64,000 bases of DNA from Lachnospiraceae bacterium (GTDB lineage: Bacteria; Bacillota; Clostridia; Lachnospirales; Lachnospiraceae). The position numbers and the translations under genes were made by a program. The stretch spans positions 1 to 64,000 of the forward strand of contig JAETON010000005.1 of NCBI GenBank assembly GCA_021771695.1, read 5' to 3'. Each line of letters starts with the position of its first letter. The first letter of the stretch is position 1. Shown here piece by piece: positions 45,640 through 56,243 of this stretch. The notes beneath the pieces are model-generated. The model was not told the DNA's origin, ran no database searches, and was given only the letters and a program-made list of their open reading frames with translations.

Positions 45640-46770
45640 TTATTTTCTTCTGCTCTTTAGCAAAAACTCCGGAATTACAATTTTGGAATCATTATCTTCC
45701 ATAGTTACTGAACCAGTCTCTGCTGTATATGTAGTCTGATCTTCCTTTTCAGCTTTTCCATTATGGATAGGCTGTCCGGAAAAAGCAGGTGTAGATGGTT
45801 TAAATGCTGTTCTTGCTTTTGTTCCATCCTCCGCAGCTTTAATTCCTGTTGCAATGATAGTTGCACTAATCTGATCCCCGAAATCAGCATTGACGGTACC
45901 AAAAATAACATTGACTTCCTGTCCTGCTGCATCCTTTAAATATTCCACAGCCTGCTGTGCTTCCAGCATCCCAACTGCACCGGCAAAGTTAACGATAACA
46001 TCTGTAGCTCCTGCCACTGTTGTCTCAAGCAATGGACTTTCCATAGCGGTCTTGATAGCTTCCAGTTCTTCGTCTGCAACACCCATACCGATATGTGCAA
46101 TTCCCTTATCACGCATAACTGTCTGAATATCTGCAAAGTCGACATTAATCAAACCTGGATTATAAATCATATCTGTAATTCCCTGAACACCCTGCTGCAA
46201 TACTTCATCTGCTTTCTTTAGTGCATCTGGAATTGTTGTTCTCTTATCACAAATCTGAAGAAGTTTGTCATTCGGAATCACAATCATCGTATCTACTTGA
46301 TCACGAAGACGTGCAATTCCTGACATCGCATTATTCATGCGGGGTTTTCCTTCAAAAGAAAATGGCTTCGTAACAACACCAACCGTTAAAATTCCCAATC
46401 CTTTGGCAATCTCCGCAATAATCGGAGCCGCTCCGGTTCCGGTTCCTCCGCCCATTCCACAGGTAACAAATACCATGTCGGCTCCCTGTACTAATTCGGT
46501 AATTTCTTCTCTATTTTCCTCTACAGCTGCTTCACCAATCTCAGGTTTCGCTCCTGCACCAAGTCCTTTGGTAAGTTTTTCCCCGATTTGTATCTTTGTC
46601 GATGCCTTACATAAAGATAAGGCCTGTCTATCTGTATTAACGCCAACGAGTTCTACACCCTGGACATTTTCATCTACCATACGGTTTACTGCATTATTTC
46701 CTGCTCCCCCGACACCAATCACTAATATTCTAGCTTGTGTACTTTCTACACTAGGCATAATCTCAACCAC
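45640..46770 (-). CDS. ftsZ: Cell division GTPase FtsZ
   Basis: A 376-residue tubulin homologue forming the Z ring. The start is a GTG at 46770, 6 bases after GGAGG; an ATG four codons later is the alternative. The GTP-binding region has [15 protein letters not shown] (17-31) and the tubulin signature [16 protein letters not shown] (about 115). The T7 loop NVDFADI is near residue 218. The C-terminal peptide [17 protein letters not shown], which binds FtsA/SepF-type anchors, is conserved. It is last in the dcw cluster. Confidence 0.98.
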   Translation of the reverse strand: MVEIMPSVESTQARILVIGVGGAGNNAVNRMVDENVQGVELVGVNTDRQALSLCKASTKIQIGEKLTKGLGAGAKPEIGEAAVEENREEITELVQGADMVFVTCGMGGGTGTGAAPIIAEIAKGLGILTVGVVTKPFSFEGKPRMNNAMSGIARLRDQVDTMIVIPNDKLLQICDKRTTIPDALKKADEVLQQGVQGITDMIYNPGLINVDFADIQTVMRDKGIAHIGMGVADEELEAIKTAMESPLLETTVAGATDVIVNFAGAVGMLEAQQAVEYLKDAAGQEVNVIFGTVNADFGDQISATIIATGIKAAEDGTKARTAFKPSTPAFSGQPIHNGKAEKEDQTTYTAETGSVTMEDNDSKIVIPEFLLKSRRK

Positions 46771-46851
46771 GTTGTTCCTCCTTCATGTCACTATGACAAC
46801 CCTTTATAATTCTATAAACTAATTTAATGATACCGTTTTTACCTGCTTTTT

Positions 46852-47640
46852 TCAACTCTTTTTTGGTCGAAAAGTTGTAATTTTCTGGTATTCATCAAAG
46901 TATTTCATATCAACGGTTCCGTTTTTTCCTTTTAGCTTTTCCAAAATCCCCGAAAGTTCCGGAATTTTAATATCTATATTCTCCCGATTATACAAATCCA
47001 CCGTAATATTCCCACTTTTTAGCAGTGCATTTCCATCTTCCTCAATATAAATTTCTTCAATAGGCAGGTCATATTTATCGATTGCCATCGTCAATTCTAA
47101 AATATAAGAAAATATTTCCTGCTTTTTCACTGGGATTTTTTTCTGCATCACCAGCTTTTTATATTTTAATCCGGTAACCAGCGGGACATCACCGTATCTC
47201 TTTTCATAACTTTCTAATGCATATCCATTTTTGTCAAAATACACATATTTCCCATTATACGCAAGACATCCGGCTCTTTTTCTTTCATTTACATGAATTG
47301 CGACTGTATTTGGATTTTCCAGCTCCACAGAAAATGATTCAATAAACGGCAGAAGTTTCGGTGGAAATAAGCGGCTTTTCAAAAAATATGCAACCGAATT
47401 TCCTATGTATCCTTTCTTTTTTACCGCTTGTTTTACTTCTGCTTCTGTATAGTGATTCATTCCATCAATCTTTATCGTACGGATCTGACATGTACCAGCT
47501 ATTACAATTATTGCAAAAATAAGACAAATTCCAATTCCTGCCAAGATTTTCTTTACAGGAATCTTTCGCTGTTTTTTCTGCTTTTTATGCGAGTTTATGT
47601 CAATAACTTTATTTTCTTCCTGTTTATCTTTCTCTTCCAT
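46852..47640 (-). CDS. ftsQ: Cell division protein FtsQ/DivIB
   Basis: A 262-residue bitopic membrane protein. A charged cytoplasmic tail (1-27), one membrane helix (about 28-48; ILAGIGICLIFAIIVIAG) and a POTRA domain (about 52-120; IKIDGMNHYTEAEVKQAVKK) are followed by the FtsQ beta domain. It joins FtsL and the class B PBP in the divisome. It lies between ftsW and ftsZ. Confidence 0.93.
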   Translation of the reverse strand: MEEKDKQEENKVIDINSHKKQKKQRKIPVKKILAGIGICLIFAIIVIAGTCQIRTIKIDGMNHYTEAEVKQAVKKKGYIGNSVAYFLKSRLFPPKLLPFIESFSVELENPNTVAIHVNERKRAGCLAYNGKYVYFDKNGYALESYEKRYGDVPLVTGLKYKKLVMQKKIPVKKQEIFSYILELTMAIDKYDLPIEEIYIEEDGNALLKSGNITVDLYNRENIDIKIPELSGILEKLKGKNGTVDMKYFDEYQKITTFRPKKS

Positions 47641-47653
47641 AAGCTTTCATCCT

Positions 47654-48769
47654 TTACATTCGTATCCTTCTGGAAACGGATAATACAATTCCCATTTCTG
47701 CCATAACTACCAAGATCGATGTTCCACCATAACTGATAAACGGCAGTGGAATTCCTGTCGGCGGAATCGTATTGGTTACCACTGCAATATTGATAAATAC
47801 TTGTATTCCTATATGCGTCATAAATCCAATTGCCAGCAATGCTCCAAATAAATCTTCTGCATTCATCGCAATCAACAGCATCCGCCAAATCAATGCTATA
47901 AAAACAAGAATCAGACAAACAGCTCCAAACAAACCAAGTTCTTCACAAATAATAGAAAAAATCATGTCATTATGAGATTCTGGAATAAATCCCATCTTCT
48001 GCATACTTTGCCCTAAACCTTTTCCAAATATTCCTCCAGAACCAATGGCATATAATGCCTGCATCGTTTGAAGTCCTTTTTCATGAGTTTCCGGATGCTT
48101 CCAAATAGCAACTCTTTCATTTCGGTAACTATTGGAAAAAGTCAAATACAATACCAATACACCTACCATAGAAACTGCCACGGCAATCAACTCCTTTGTT
48201 TTCGGACTAACTACAAAAATCATAACTCCTGCAATAGCACACATAACCAGAGCAGTACTTAAATTTTGGTATGCGACCAAAGCAATGACCGGAATACTCC
48301 ATCCAAGAATTTTCACTGCATCCATAAAATGCTGCATTTTATGTGCATTCAAAGACAATAAGTATGCCAGGAGAATTACTAAAAAGATTTTTGCAACTTC
48401 CGACGGCTGAAACTGAAATCCTCCAATGGAAATCCAGCGGACTGCCCCCTTTTTTGCCGCACCGACAATTAAAACAGCAATCAACAGCAAAATACTGACT
48501 CCATAACCGCCGATGGCAATAATCTTATTATTAAACCAGCGGTAATCCAGTTTACTCAAACCTATCATGAAAAATGCTCCAATAATCACTGAAATTCCCT
48601 GACGCAATACCCAATGATAAGGATGCCCAAAATTTACTGTGCTTTTATATGAACTTGTACTGAATATCATAACCATTCCAAAAAATATCAAAAATATCAC
48701 AAGAAATAACATTGGATAATCAAGATATTTCTTTTTCGGCATATATTTCTCTTTGATACGATTTGCCAC
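47654..48769 (-). CDS. ftsW: Peptidoglycan polymerase FtsW
   Basis: A 371-residue SEDS-family membrane glycosyltransferase with about ten helices. The catalytic aspartate lies in the extracellular region after AIGSGGIFGKGLGQSMQK and FIPESHNDMIFSIICEELG. The C-terminal signature IPPTGIPLPFISYGGTS is present. The start is a GTG supported by GGAG 9 bases upstream, 3 bases after murD. It acts with the class B PBPs of the same cluster. Confidence 0.96.
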   Translation of the reverse strand: MANRIKEKYMPKKKYLDYPMLFLVIFLIFFGMVMIFSTSSYKSTVNFGHPYHWVLRQGISVIIGAFFMIGLSKLDYRWFNNKIIAIGGYGVSILLLIAVLIVGAAKKGAVRWISIGGFQFQPSEVAKIFLVILLAYLLSLNAHKMQHFMDAVKILGWSIPVIALVAYQNLSTALVMCAIAGVMIFVVSPKTKELIAVAVSMVGVLVLYLTFSNSYRNERVAIWKHPETHEKGLQTMQALYAIGSGGIFGKGLGQSMQKMGFIPESHNDMIFSIICEELGLFGAVCLILVFIALIWRMLLIAMNAEDLFGALLAIGFMTHIGIQVFINIAVVTNTIPPTGIPLPFISYGGTSILVVMAEMGIVLSVSRRIRM

Positions 48770-48772
48770 AGC

Positions 48773-50137
48773 TTACTGCTCCTTTAATTTTTTTACACAC
48801 TCTTTAAATATATCGCCTCGTACTTCATAGTTCGGGAACATTCCCCAGCTTGCACATGCCGGTGATAACAACACTGCTTCTCCATCCTGTGCTTTCTTTG
48901 CAGCATAAGATACTGCTTCTTCCATAGATTCTACAAAAACAATATCTTCAAATCCGTGATTTCTGGCTGTTTGGGCAATTTTTTGTGCTGTTACTCCCAT
49001 AAGAATCAGTTCTTTTACCTTTCCGTCAAAAGCTTCAATCCAATCATCATATGGTGATTTTTTATCATATCCTCCGCCAATTAAATACGTTGGACGGTTC
49101 ATTGCCTGAATTCCTTTGATGGCCGCATCTGTATTTGTTCCTTTTGAATCATTATAGTACGCAACTCCATTCACCGTATCTACATATTCAATTCTATGTT
49201 CTACTCCATGAAACCGCATAATTCCTTCTTTAATATATTGTACGGGTACCCCCATAAAATAAGATACTGCAATGGCTGCAAGAATATTCTCATAATTATG
49301 ATCCCCTGGTAAATGGATATCATCTAAAGTACAGACTGGCATTGTTTTTCCCTGTTCTTCAATTATAAATGTACCATTATCTAAAAAAACTCCCTCTGAA
49401 ATTTTATGATGCAGACTGAAAAATACAACTTTGCCACTGGCTCCTTCTGCCATTTTACGTGTTGTATCATCCTCATAGTTTAATACCATAACTTGATCTT
49501 TCGTCTGATTTTTACCAATGGATTCTTTTGTCTGTGCATAAACCTCTACCGTCCCATGACGATCCAAATGATCTGGCGTAATATTTAATACCGCGCAAAC
49601 TTTTGGGCAGAAATCCACAATCGTCTCCAATTGGAAACTGCTGATTTCTGCAACAATCACACTGTCTTCTTTTGTATCCAGAGCAACACTGGTATACGGA
49701 GTTCCAATATTTCCAACAACAAAGGTACTGTCATAATATCCCTTCATGATTTCTCCGGTCAATGCCGTTGTTGTAGTTTTTCCATTTGTTCCGGTAATTG
49801 CTGCAATCTGTCCCTTTGATACCTGATATGCCAGCTCAATTTCACTCCAAACCGGCTTCCCATTTTCCAAAAACACTTTGGCAATTGGTGCGTTCACAGA
49901 AATGCCCGGACTCAACACCAATAAATCAAAGCTGTCTGCCTCTTTTCCTGTGACTTCTCCTAATATTACAGGAATCTGCTTCTTTTCATATAATTTATCA
50001 TATAATTCTTCTAAATTTAACTTCTCATTTCCATCGTATAAACTGACTTTGGCTCCTGCCTCCAACAAAAGATTTACAGAACCAACTCCGCTTTTTCCTG
50101 CTCCTGCAACTAAAAAATTCTTATCTTTTAATGACAT
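48773..50137 (-). CDS. murD: UDP-N-acetylmuramoylalanine-D-glutamate ligase
   Basis: A 454-residue Mur ligase adding D-glutamate to UDP-MurNAc-L-Ala. The start at 50137 (MSLKDKNFLVAGAGKSG) has AAGGAGAAAGAAC upstream. The ATP loop AITGTNGKTTTTALTG is near residue 111, LNITPDHLDRHGTVEVY near 185, and the YYNDSKGTNTDAAIKG motif near 320. murE, murF and murG are not in this cluster. Confidence 0.97.
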   Translation of the reverse strand: MSLKDKNFLVAGAGKSGVGSVNLLLEAGAKVSLYDGNEKLNLEELYDKLYEKKQIPVILGEVTGKEADSFDLLVLSPGISVNAPIAKVFLENGKPVWSEIELAYQVSKGQIAAITGTNGKTTTTALTGEIMKGYYDSTFVVGNIGTPYTSVALDTKEDSVIVAEISSFQLETIVDFCPKVCAVLNITPDHLDRHGTVEVYAQTKESIGKNQTKDQVMVLNYEDDTTRKMAEGASGKVVFFSLHHKISEGVFLDNGTFIIEEQGKTMPVCTLDDIHLPGDHNYENILAAIAVSYFMGVPVQYIKEGIMRFHGVEHRIEYVDTVNGVAYYNDSKGTNTDAAIKGIQAMNRPTYLIGGGYDKKSPYDDWIEAFDGKVKELILMGVTAQKIAQTARNHGFEDIVFVESMEEAVSYAAKKAQDGEAVLLSPACASWGMFPNYEVRGDIFKECVKKLKEQ

Positions 50138-50151
50138 GTTCTTTCTCCTTA

Positions 50152-51123
50152 CTAAATAGCTACCAGACCGATAAGGCAGCAAACAGCCGTAATGATTGCA
50201 AAAATTGCTACGACTTTTGTCTCCGGCCACCCAGACAACTCAAAGTGATGATGGATTGGCGCCATTTTAAATAATCTTTTTCCCTTTGTAGCTTTAAAAT
50301 AGCTTACCTGCAGCATGACAGATAGCACTTCAATCATATAAATAAATGCAACAATCGGTATAAATAACGGCAAGTGCAGCATCACAGCCGTTGCCGCCAC
50401 AAATCCTCCCAGTGCCAGAGATCCTGTATCTCCCATAAATACTCGTGCCGGATAAACATTAAATACAAGAAAACCAAGCAGAGAACCTACGGTTGCACAA
50501 GAAATCGGCCAAATTCCCGGATCATTTCCGGAAATGCCCATTCCTACTGCTGCCACTGTAAAAAATGTTGCAATTAAAACTGTCACGCTGGACGCAAGAC
50601 CATCTAGACCGTCTGTGAAATTAGCACCGTTTACTGTTCCAAGCAATATCACAAAAATTCCAGGAACAAAAAATATTCCCAAATCCAAATATTTTCCATG
50701 GGTAAACGGTATGAGCATAGACGTTCCCATATTCGTATAATTAATCAAATAATACGCAAAAATCCCCGTGACTAATATCTGCCCAAGCATTTTCTGCCAA
50801 GCTCTTAACCCCAGATTCCTTTTCATGACTACTTTGATATAATCATCAATAAAGCCAATAAATCCAAATCCAAGTGTTACAAACAAAATCGGTATCACCA
50901 GTGGATAATCTTTCACATAAAACAAAGATGCCACCACAATGCCAAGTAAAATAATCAAGCCGCCCATGGTAGGCGTGCCAGACTTCTTCAGGTGTGATTC
51001 CGGGCCTTCGCCCCGGATAAATTGACCGAATTTTAATTTATGAAGATACCGAATCATCACCGGACTTAGAATCACGCTGACGAAGAAGGCAATTAAAACC
51101 GGCTTCACAATACTATAATTCAT
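50152..51123 (-). CDS. mraY: Phospho-MurNAc-pentapeptide transferase MraY
   Basis: A 323-residue membrane enzyme with about ten helices that makes lipid I. The signatures are GTPTMGGLIILLG near residue 50, FIGFIDDYIKVVMKRNLGL (aspartate pair near 92), NFTDGLDGLASS near 165, and MGDTGSLALGG and MAPIHHHFELSGWPE near the C-terminus. AGGTGGAGACA precedes the ATG. Confidence 0.97.
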   Translation of the reverse strand: MNYSIVKPVLIAFFVSVILSPVMIRYLHKLKFGQFIRGEGPESHLKKSGTPTMGGLIILLGIVVASLFYVKDYPLVIPILFVTLGFGFIGFIDDYIKVVMKRNLGLRAWQKMLGQILVTGIFAYYLINYTNMGTSMLIPFTHGKYLDLGIFFVPGIFVILLGTVNGANFTDGLDGLASSVTVLIATFFTVAAVGMGISGNDPGIWPISCATVGSLLGFLVFNVYPARVFMGDTGSLALGGFVAATAVMLHLPLFIPIVAFIYMIEVLSVMLQVSYFKATKGKRLFKMAPIHHHFELSGWPETKVVAIFAIITAVCCLIGLVAI

Positions 51124-51175
51124 GTCTCCACCTCATTTGTTCTCAATATTTTATGGCGTTTCATATAGTATATAT

Positions 51176-52912
51176 TTATTCACTTTTTTTATCAACTGTA
51201 TAATCTTTAGAAATTCCAAGATAGGGCAGTGCAATCTGAAATACATTTTTCATTACAGGAGCTGCAATGGTTCCTCCATAATAAGTTCCGACAGGTTCAT
51301 CAATTAAAACAATTCCCATAACCGTTGGATTTTGAGCTTTGGAAAAACCAAGAAAGGAAGAAATGTATTTTCCGGTTCCTCTTGGAAGCTTTTCACTGGT
51401 AGCTGTCTTTCCGCCAATGGAAAAACCTTCAATCCGGCAGTTCCTTCCAGATCCTTCAGAGACAACTGCTTCTAATAAATCTCTCATTGTCTCCGAAGTC
51501 TCCTTTCGGATCACATTCTTTTTCACCGGATATTCAAAAATTTTTTCCTTCTTTCCATCAGAAGATACTGTTTTTACACCAAAATGCGGCGTAATTAAAT
51601 TTCCTCCGTTGACTGCCGCACTTGCTGCCCGTAAAAGCTGCAGCGGCGTAATCTGAATAGACTGTCCAAATGACATCGTTGCCAGCTCCACCGCTTTCAC
51701 ATTTTTCTTTTTATGCATGATGGAGCCTGCCTCGCCCGGCAGATCAATTCCTGTTTTTTCAAATAATCCAAGTTTTTTAAAAGTGTTATACATGCCATCG
51801 ACGCCAACTCTGGCACCTACTTCCATAAAAACCGGATTACAGGAATTCATGACTCCTTCCTTGAACGTTTCGCTGCCATGCCCTGTTGTTTTATGACAGC
51901 GGATTTTCCGATCCTCTACGATCCGAAATCCCGGACAATTAAAATGGTCATTAACTTTTACTTTATTTAATTCCAGCCCTGCTGTTGCAGTTACAATTTT
52001 AAATACAGAACCCGGCTCATAGGTATCATTTAAACAAGTATTTCTCCATTTCTGATTTAAGAATTCCTGCTGCTTTTTACTGCCTGCCTGCGATTTTTTC
52101 TTACTTAATCGAAACGGCTCATTGAGATTATACTCTGGCACATTTGCCATAGCATAAATCTCCCCATTCTGAGGATTCAGTAAAATCATAGATACCTGCT
52201 TTGCCTTTTTCTCTTTTTTCACTTTCATACAAGCCTGCGTAATATAATTTTGTAAGTTCACATCCAAAGATGTATACAAATCATTTCCCGCCACAGGCTC
52301 ATCTCGTTCTTCATAGGCTCCTTCAATTTCAATGCCTTTTCCATCTGTCAAAGTAAGAATTCTGCCGGATTTTCCTTTTAAATATTTATCATATGCAACT
52401 TCCAATCCGACAATCCCCTGATTGTCTCCCCCGGTAAATCCAAGCACTTTCGATGCAAGGGAATCATACGGATAAACTCTTTTGTAATCTTCATCTACTT
52501 TCACACCATCCAATTTATATTTTCGGATTTTATCTGCAGCATTTTTTTCTACATTACTTTTTATCTTTTCCCGAACAGAATTTTTATAAACCTTTTTTTC
52601 AATTTCTTCCTTATCTATCTCTAATTCCTGAGAAAGAATATCGACCACTTTTTTCTTATCCGTCATTTGAGAATAAATGACGGAAATTGAATACACCGCT
52701 TTATTAGAAGCAATCTTTACTCCATTCCGGTCATAAATATTACCTCTGGGAGCTTTAATTTCTCTTTCTCTCTGATGCAGCTCCTTTGCAAGTGTCAAAT
52801 ATTTATCTGCCTGAACAATCATGACATAACCCAGACGGGCGGTCACAATACCAAACCCAAGAAAAAATAATAGCACAATACCAAGAATTTTTTTCTTATA
52901 GATTGTTTTCAT
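51176..52912 (-). CDS. Class B penicillin-binding protein (FtsI/SpoVD family), KTAT type
   Basis: A 578-residue transpeptidase. The start at 52912 (MKTIYKKKIL) follows GGAGACAGACT. One N-terminal helix (about 8-28) leads to a dimerisation domain (RGNIYDRNG) and the transpeptidase domain. The active-site motifs are SxxK in YEPGSVFKIVTA, SxN in NSCNPVFME, and the third box as GGKTATSEK, where alanine replaces the usual glycine of KTGT. No PASTA domain is present. It is the second of two tandem class B PBPs; one presumably serves division and the other possibly sporulation, but which is which cannot be settled from sequence. Confidence 0.92.
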   Translation of the reverse strand: MKTIYKKKILGIVLLFFLGFGIVTARLGYVMIVQADKYLTLAKELHQREREIKAPRGNIYDRNGVKIASNKAVYSISVIYSQMTDKKKVVDILSQELEIDKEEIEKKVYKNSVREKIKSNVEKNAADKIRKYKLDGVKVDEDYKRVYPYDSLASKVLGFTGGDNQGIVGLEVAYDKYLKGKSGRILTLTDGKGIEIEGAYEERDEPVAGNDLYTSLDVNLQNYITQACMKVKKEKKAKQVSMILLNPQNGEIYAMANVPEYNLNEPFRLSKKKSQAGSKKQQEFLNQKWRNTCLNDTYEPGSVFKIVTATAGLELNKVKVNDHFNCPGFRIVEDRKIRCHKTTGHGSETFKEGVMNSCNPVFMEVGARVGVDGMYNTFKKLGLFEKTGIDLPGEAGSIMHKKKNVKAVELATMSFGQSIQITPLQLLRAASAAVNGGNLITPHFGVKTVSSDGKKEKIFEYPVKKNVIRKETSETMRDLLEAVVSEGSGRNCRIEGFSIGGKTATSEKLPRGTGKYISSFLGFSKAQNPTVMGIVLIDEPVGTYYGGTIAAPVMKNVFQIALPYLGISKDYTVDKKSE

Positions 52913-52969
52913 AGTCTGTCTCCATACATATTCCATCTATTATAAGACTATGAAAAAATCTGTCTTGTA

Positions 52970-54787
52970 TTACTTTTTACTGCTTTTTGCTGCTTTTAAC
53001 TCTTCCAAAGATCCCTTTAGAACTGTTTTTGCCATTTCTACAGCAAGTCCCGTATTGGTCTGTGAACTGTTTTGAATTTCATCAATCACTACATACACCA
53101 CTACCTGTGGATTTTCCACTGGAGCAAAGCCGCAAAATGATACAATATAAGTTCCTGCACTTCTTGGAATTTTCTGTGCTGTCCCTGTTTTTCCTCCAAC
53201 TGTATAATCTTTTAACTTCGCTTTTGTTCCTGTTCCGGACTCCACAGTTTCTTTCATATAAGATTTAATTTTGTCTGACGTTTCTTTTGAAATCGTCTGT
53301 TTTACCAATGTTGCATCCACATTACTTACAACTTCCCCTTTGTCGTTTCGCAATTGCTTCACTACATGTGGTTTATAAAAGTTTCCTCCATTCACCAGCG
53401 AACAAAATGCACTTGCCATCTGAATCATGGAACAATTAAAAGACTGTCCAAAAGAACTGGTTGCCAAGTCCGCCGCTGTCATATCTTCTGCATTATGAAG
53501 CAGTGCTTTTGTCTGTGCTTCCCCCGGCAGATCAATTCCTGTAAAGTTTCCAAAATTAAAATCTTTCTGATAATTGGCAAAAATATCTTTTCCTTCTTTT
53601 GCAGCAATCTGCATCAAGGCATCATTACAAGAAAGAGAAACTGTCTGTGATAATGTAATCTGCCCATGCCCATCTCTATGGGAGCAGTGAATCGTATGTG
53701 GGCCTACTTTTTGGAATCCATCACAAAAATACGTTTCATTTCCAGTTAGAATTCCTTCCTCCAGCCCCGCTGCCACTGTAAACGGCTTATAAGTGGATCC
53801 TGGTTCAAATGCATTTGATACAATTGGATTCTTCCAGATTTCATTAAATGCTTTTACTTTTTGCTTTTCCGTCATTGCACTAATTTTACTTTGAGAATAT
53901 TTCTTCAACAGAACTTCGCCGCTTCGCGGATTTTCCAAATTGAAAGAAGTAGAATTTGCCATTGCATACACTTCTCCATTATTTGGATTCATCACTAGAA
54001 TACTGCTTCCCTTACTTCCATATTTTTTTTCAAAGTTTTCCAAAGTTCTTTCTGCTAATTTTTGAATATTAGAATCAATGGTGGAAACCACAGTTTTTCC
54101 GTTTTCCGGTTCCACAATAGAACTATCCTGCTCCAATTCTTCATTTAGATATTTATATTTTCGTCCATTAACCCCTGATAATGTACTATTATAATACTGC
54201 TCAATTCCCCCGGTTCCTATGGTTCCATCAGAAACAAATCCTAAAACATGACTTGCCATGGATTTATTTGGATAACGCCGCTGATACTTTTCACTAAATA
54301 CGACTCCAACAACATGTTTCCCTTTTTCCCCTGCCATATAATCTTTTAAATCTGATACCTGACTGTAAGTTAGATTTTCTTTATATACAGAATAATAGGA
54401 CTCTTTATGCTGTTTTAAATAAGAAAGCAATTTGTCTTCATCCAAATTCATATACTTTGTTAAAGCTTCCACTGCTTCCTTTTTCGTTTTATCAGTTCTT
54501 AAAATATTTTTAGGTTCCAGAACCAGATTATAAATTTTCTGGCTGGTAGCTAAAGTATTTCCATTCCGGTCTAAAATATCCCCTCTTTTATAGGGAAGTA
54601 TCTCACTATCATAATTTTGCTGTGATAAAACCTGCCGCTTATAAATTCCATTTTTAAAAACACTAAAATATACTAACCTTCCAATCAAAACCATAAAAAG
54701 AATTGCTATGATGGCAGCGATTCCTATCGTCCGCACCCTCATAGCATGATTTAGTCTTTTTATTGGCTTTCGTCTTCTTTTTCTCAA
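52970..54787 (-). CDS. Class B penicillin-binding protein (FtsI/PBP2B family)
   Basis: A 605-residue transpeptidase that cross-links septal wall. A TTG start at 54787 is preferred because GAGGTG lies 6 bases upstream, whereas the GTG three codons earlier overlaps that ribosome site. A basic tail (RKRRRKPIKR) and a membrane helix (about 20-42) precede the dimerisation domain (RGDILDRNGNTLATS). Active-site motifs: SxxK in FEPGSTYKPFTV, SxN in LSCNDALM, and GGKTGTAQK. No PASTA domain. It directly follows ftsL, as in many Firmicutes. Confidence 0.93.
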   Translation of the reverse strand: MRKRRRKPIKRLNHAMRVRTIGIAAIIAILFMVLIGRLVYFSVFKNGIYKRQVLSQQNYDSEILPYKRGDILDRNGNTLATSQKIYNLVLEPKNILRTDKTKKEAVEALTKYMNLDEDKLLSYLKQHKESYYSVYKENLTYSQVSDLKDYMAGEKGKHVVGVVFSEKYQRRYPNKSMASHVLGFVSDGTIGTGGIEQYYNSTLSGVNGRKYKYLNEELEQDSSIVEPENGKTVVSTIDSNIQKLAERTLENFEKKYGSKGSSILVMNPNNGEVYAMANSTSFNLENPRSGEVLLKKYSQSKISAMTEKQKVKAFNEIWKNPIVSNAFEPGSTYKPFTVAAGLEEGILTGNETYFCDGFQKVGPHTIHCSHRDGHGQITLSQTVSLSCNDALMQIAAKEGKDIFANYQKDFNFGNFTGIDLPGEAQTKALLHNAEDMTAADLATSSFGQSFNCSMIQMASAFCSLVNGGNFYKPHVVKQLRNDKGEVVSNVDATLVKQTISKETSDKIKSYMKETVESGTGTKAKLKDYTVGGKTGTAQKIPRSAGTYIVSFCGFAPVENPQVVVYVVIDEIQNSSQTNTGLAVEMAKTVLKGSLEELKAAKSSKK

Positions 54788-54799
54788 GTAAACCACCTC

Positions 54800-55285
54800 T
54801 TAGTCAGCTTTCGGTATTTTTCCATATTGACGCACATATTCTACTTCTTTGCTGTCATAATGGATGACCTGATTTGCACTTGGTTTTTTCATCCCATATT
54901 TTTTTGCTGCTGCCTGAATATCATTCAAATTAATACTTTGTTCAATTTCTAAATTCAAATCTTCATTTTCCACTTGCAGCGTATTTAATTCTGATTTTTT
55001 TTGTGCAAGCACTGTCTGCTGATTTAAAAATTCCGCTCTCTCAGACAGATAAAAGAAGCTGACCAGTACAACCACTGCCAATGCTGCAGTCAGCACACGG
55101 ATAAATGCAAAGTCAAATTCCAATGCCCGTTTTTGATTCTCTCTGGTTCTGGGTGTAGTCTCCGGTCTTGTTCGCCTTGGTGCCGGTCTTTTCTTCCGTT
55201 TTGGTTTATATGCCGGTGCTGCTTCCATTTTTCTTGCTGTATTACCGTAAATTAAATTGTAACGTTCCTGTCTTGTTTTTTCCAT
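54800..55285 (-). CDS. ftsL: FtsL-like division protein
   Basis: A 161-residue small bitopic protein in the ftsL position between rsmH and the first PBP. A basic proline-rich cytoplasmic tail (RKKRPAPRRTRPETT) is followed by one membrane helix (about 65-88; VLTAALAVVVLVSFFYL) and a coiled coil (about 90-120; LNQQTVLAQKKSELNTLQVE). Sequence conservation is low in this family; the call rests on architecture and location. Confidence 0.8.
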   Translation of the reverse strand: MEKTRQERYNLIYGNTARKMEAAPAYKPKRKKRPAPRRTRPETTPRTRENQKRALEFDFAFIRVLTAALAVVVLVSFFYLSERAEFLNQQTVLAQKKSELNTLQVENEDLNLEIEQSINLNDIQAAAKKYGMKKPSANQVIHYDSKEVEYVRQYGKIPKAD

Positions 55286-55296
55286 AGGTAATCCCC

Positions 55297-56235
55297 CTAA
55301 TACGCTTTCTCAAATACTCTAAGCTTAGAGCTTTTCGCCCTTTTGTTTTCCTGCAATTCTTTCTCCCCTGGAACGATTGGTTTACGTGTAACCTGCTTTC
55401 CTTTGGAAACTTTCCCGCATACGCAAACCGGAAAATTCGGCGGACATGTACACGGATTTTCATTCTTTTTAAATGCACGTTTTACAATTCGGTCTTCCAG
55501 CGAATGAAATGTGATGATGCAAAGTCTTCCCCCAGGATTCAACAAATCAATCATTGCATCCAAACTGTCCTTCAACACATCCAGTTCTCTGTTACATTCA
55601 ATCCGAATTGCCTGAAAAGTCCTCTTTGCCGGATGTCCTCCTACTGCTCTGACTTTCATAGGAATCGCACCCTTAATAATATCTATTAATTCACCTGTAG
55701 TTTCTACAGGTTTTTCTTTTCTTTTGTTTACAATGTGTTTTGCAATATTTTTTGCAAATTTTTCTTCCCCATAATCTCGAATGATGTGAAACAGTTCCAT
55801 TTCCGAGTAGGCATTCACTATTTCACGAGCACTCAATTCCTGCCTCTGATCCATCCTCATATCCAATGGCACATCTTCCCGGTAAGTAAAGCCTCTTTCC
55901 TTTTCATCCAATTGAAAAGATGATACACCTAAATCCAGCAAAATGCCGTCCACTCCCGTAATACCAAGATCCCCTAACACCTTTGGCATATTCACATAAT
56001 TATCTCTTACGATGGTCACTTGATTTCCAAATTCTCTTAGACGTTTGGTACTGGCTGCAATGGCATCTGCATCTTGGTCAATCCCTATATAACGGCCCTT
56101 CTCTGACAAACGTTTACATACTTCATAAGCATGTCCTCCCCCGCCAAGAGTTCCATCTACATAGATTCCATCCGGTTTCATATGAAGTTCTTTTATTGTC
56201 TCTTCCAATAATACGGAAATATGTTCAAATTCCAT
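55297..56235 (-). CDS. rsmH: 16S rRNA m4C1402 methyltransferase
   Basis: A 312-residue SAM-dependent methyltransferase (MraW) that N4-methylates C1402 of 16S rRNA. The SAM motif [13 protein letters not shown] is near residue 28, [20 protein letters not shown] near residue 99, and [14 protein letters not shown] near 242. It starts 8 bases after mraZ, the usual order. Confidence 0.97.
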   Translation of the reverse strand: MEFEHISVLLEETIKELHMKPDGIYVDGTLGGGGHAYEVCKRLSEKGRYIGIDQDADAIAASTKRLREFGNQVTIVRDNYVNMPKVLGDLGITGVDGILLDLGVSSFQLDEKERGFTYREDVPLDMRMDQRQELSAREIVNAYSEMELFHIIRDYGEEKFAKNIAKHIVNKRKEKPVETTGELIDIIKGAIPMKVRAVGGHPAKRTFQAIRIECNRELDVLKDSLDAMIDLLNPGGRLCIITFHSLEDRIVKRAFKKNENPCTCPPNFPVCVCGKVSKGKQVTRKPIVPGEKELQENKRAKSSKLRVFEKAY

Positions 56236-56243
56236 AAATTCAC

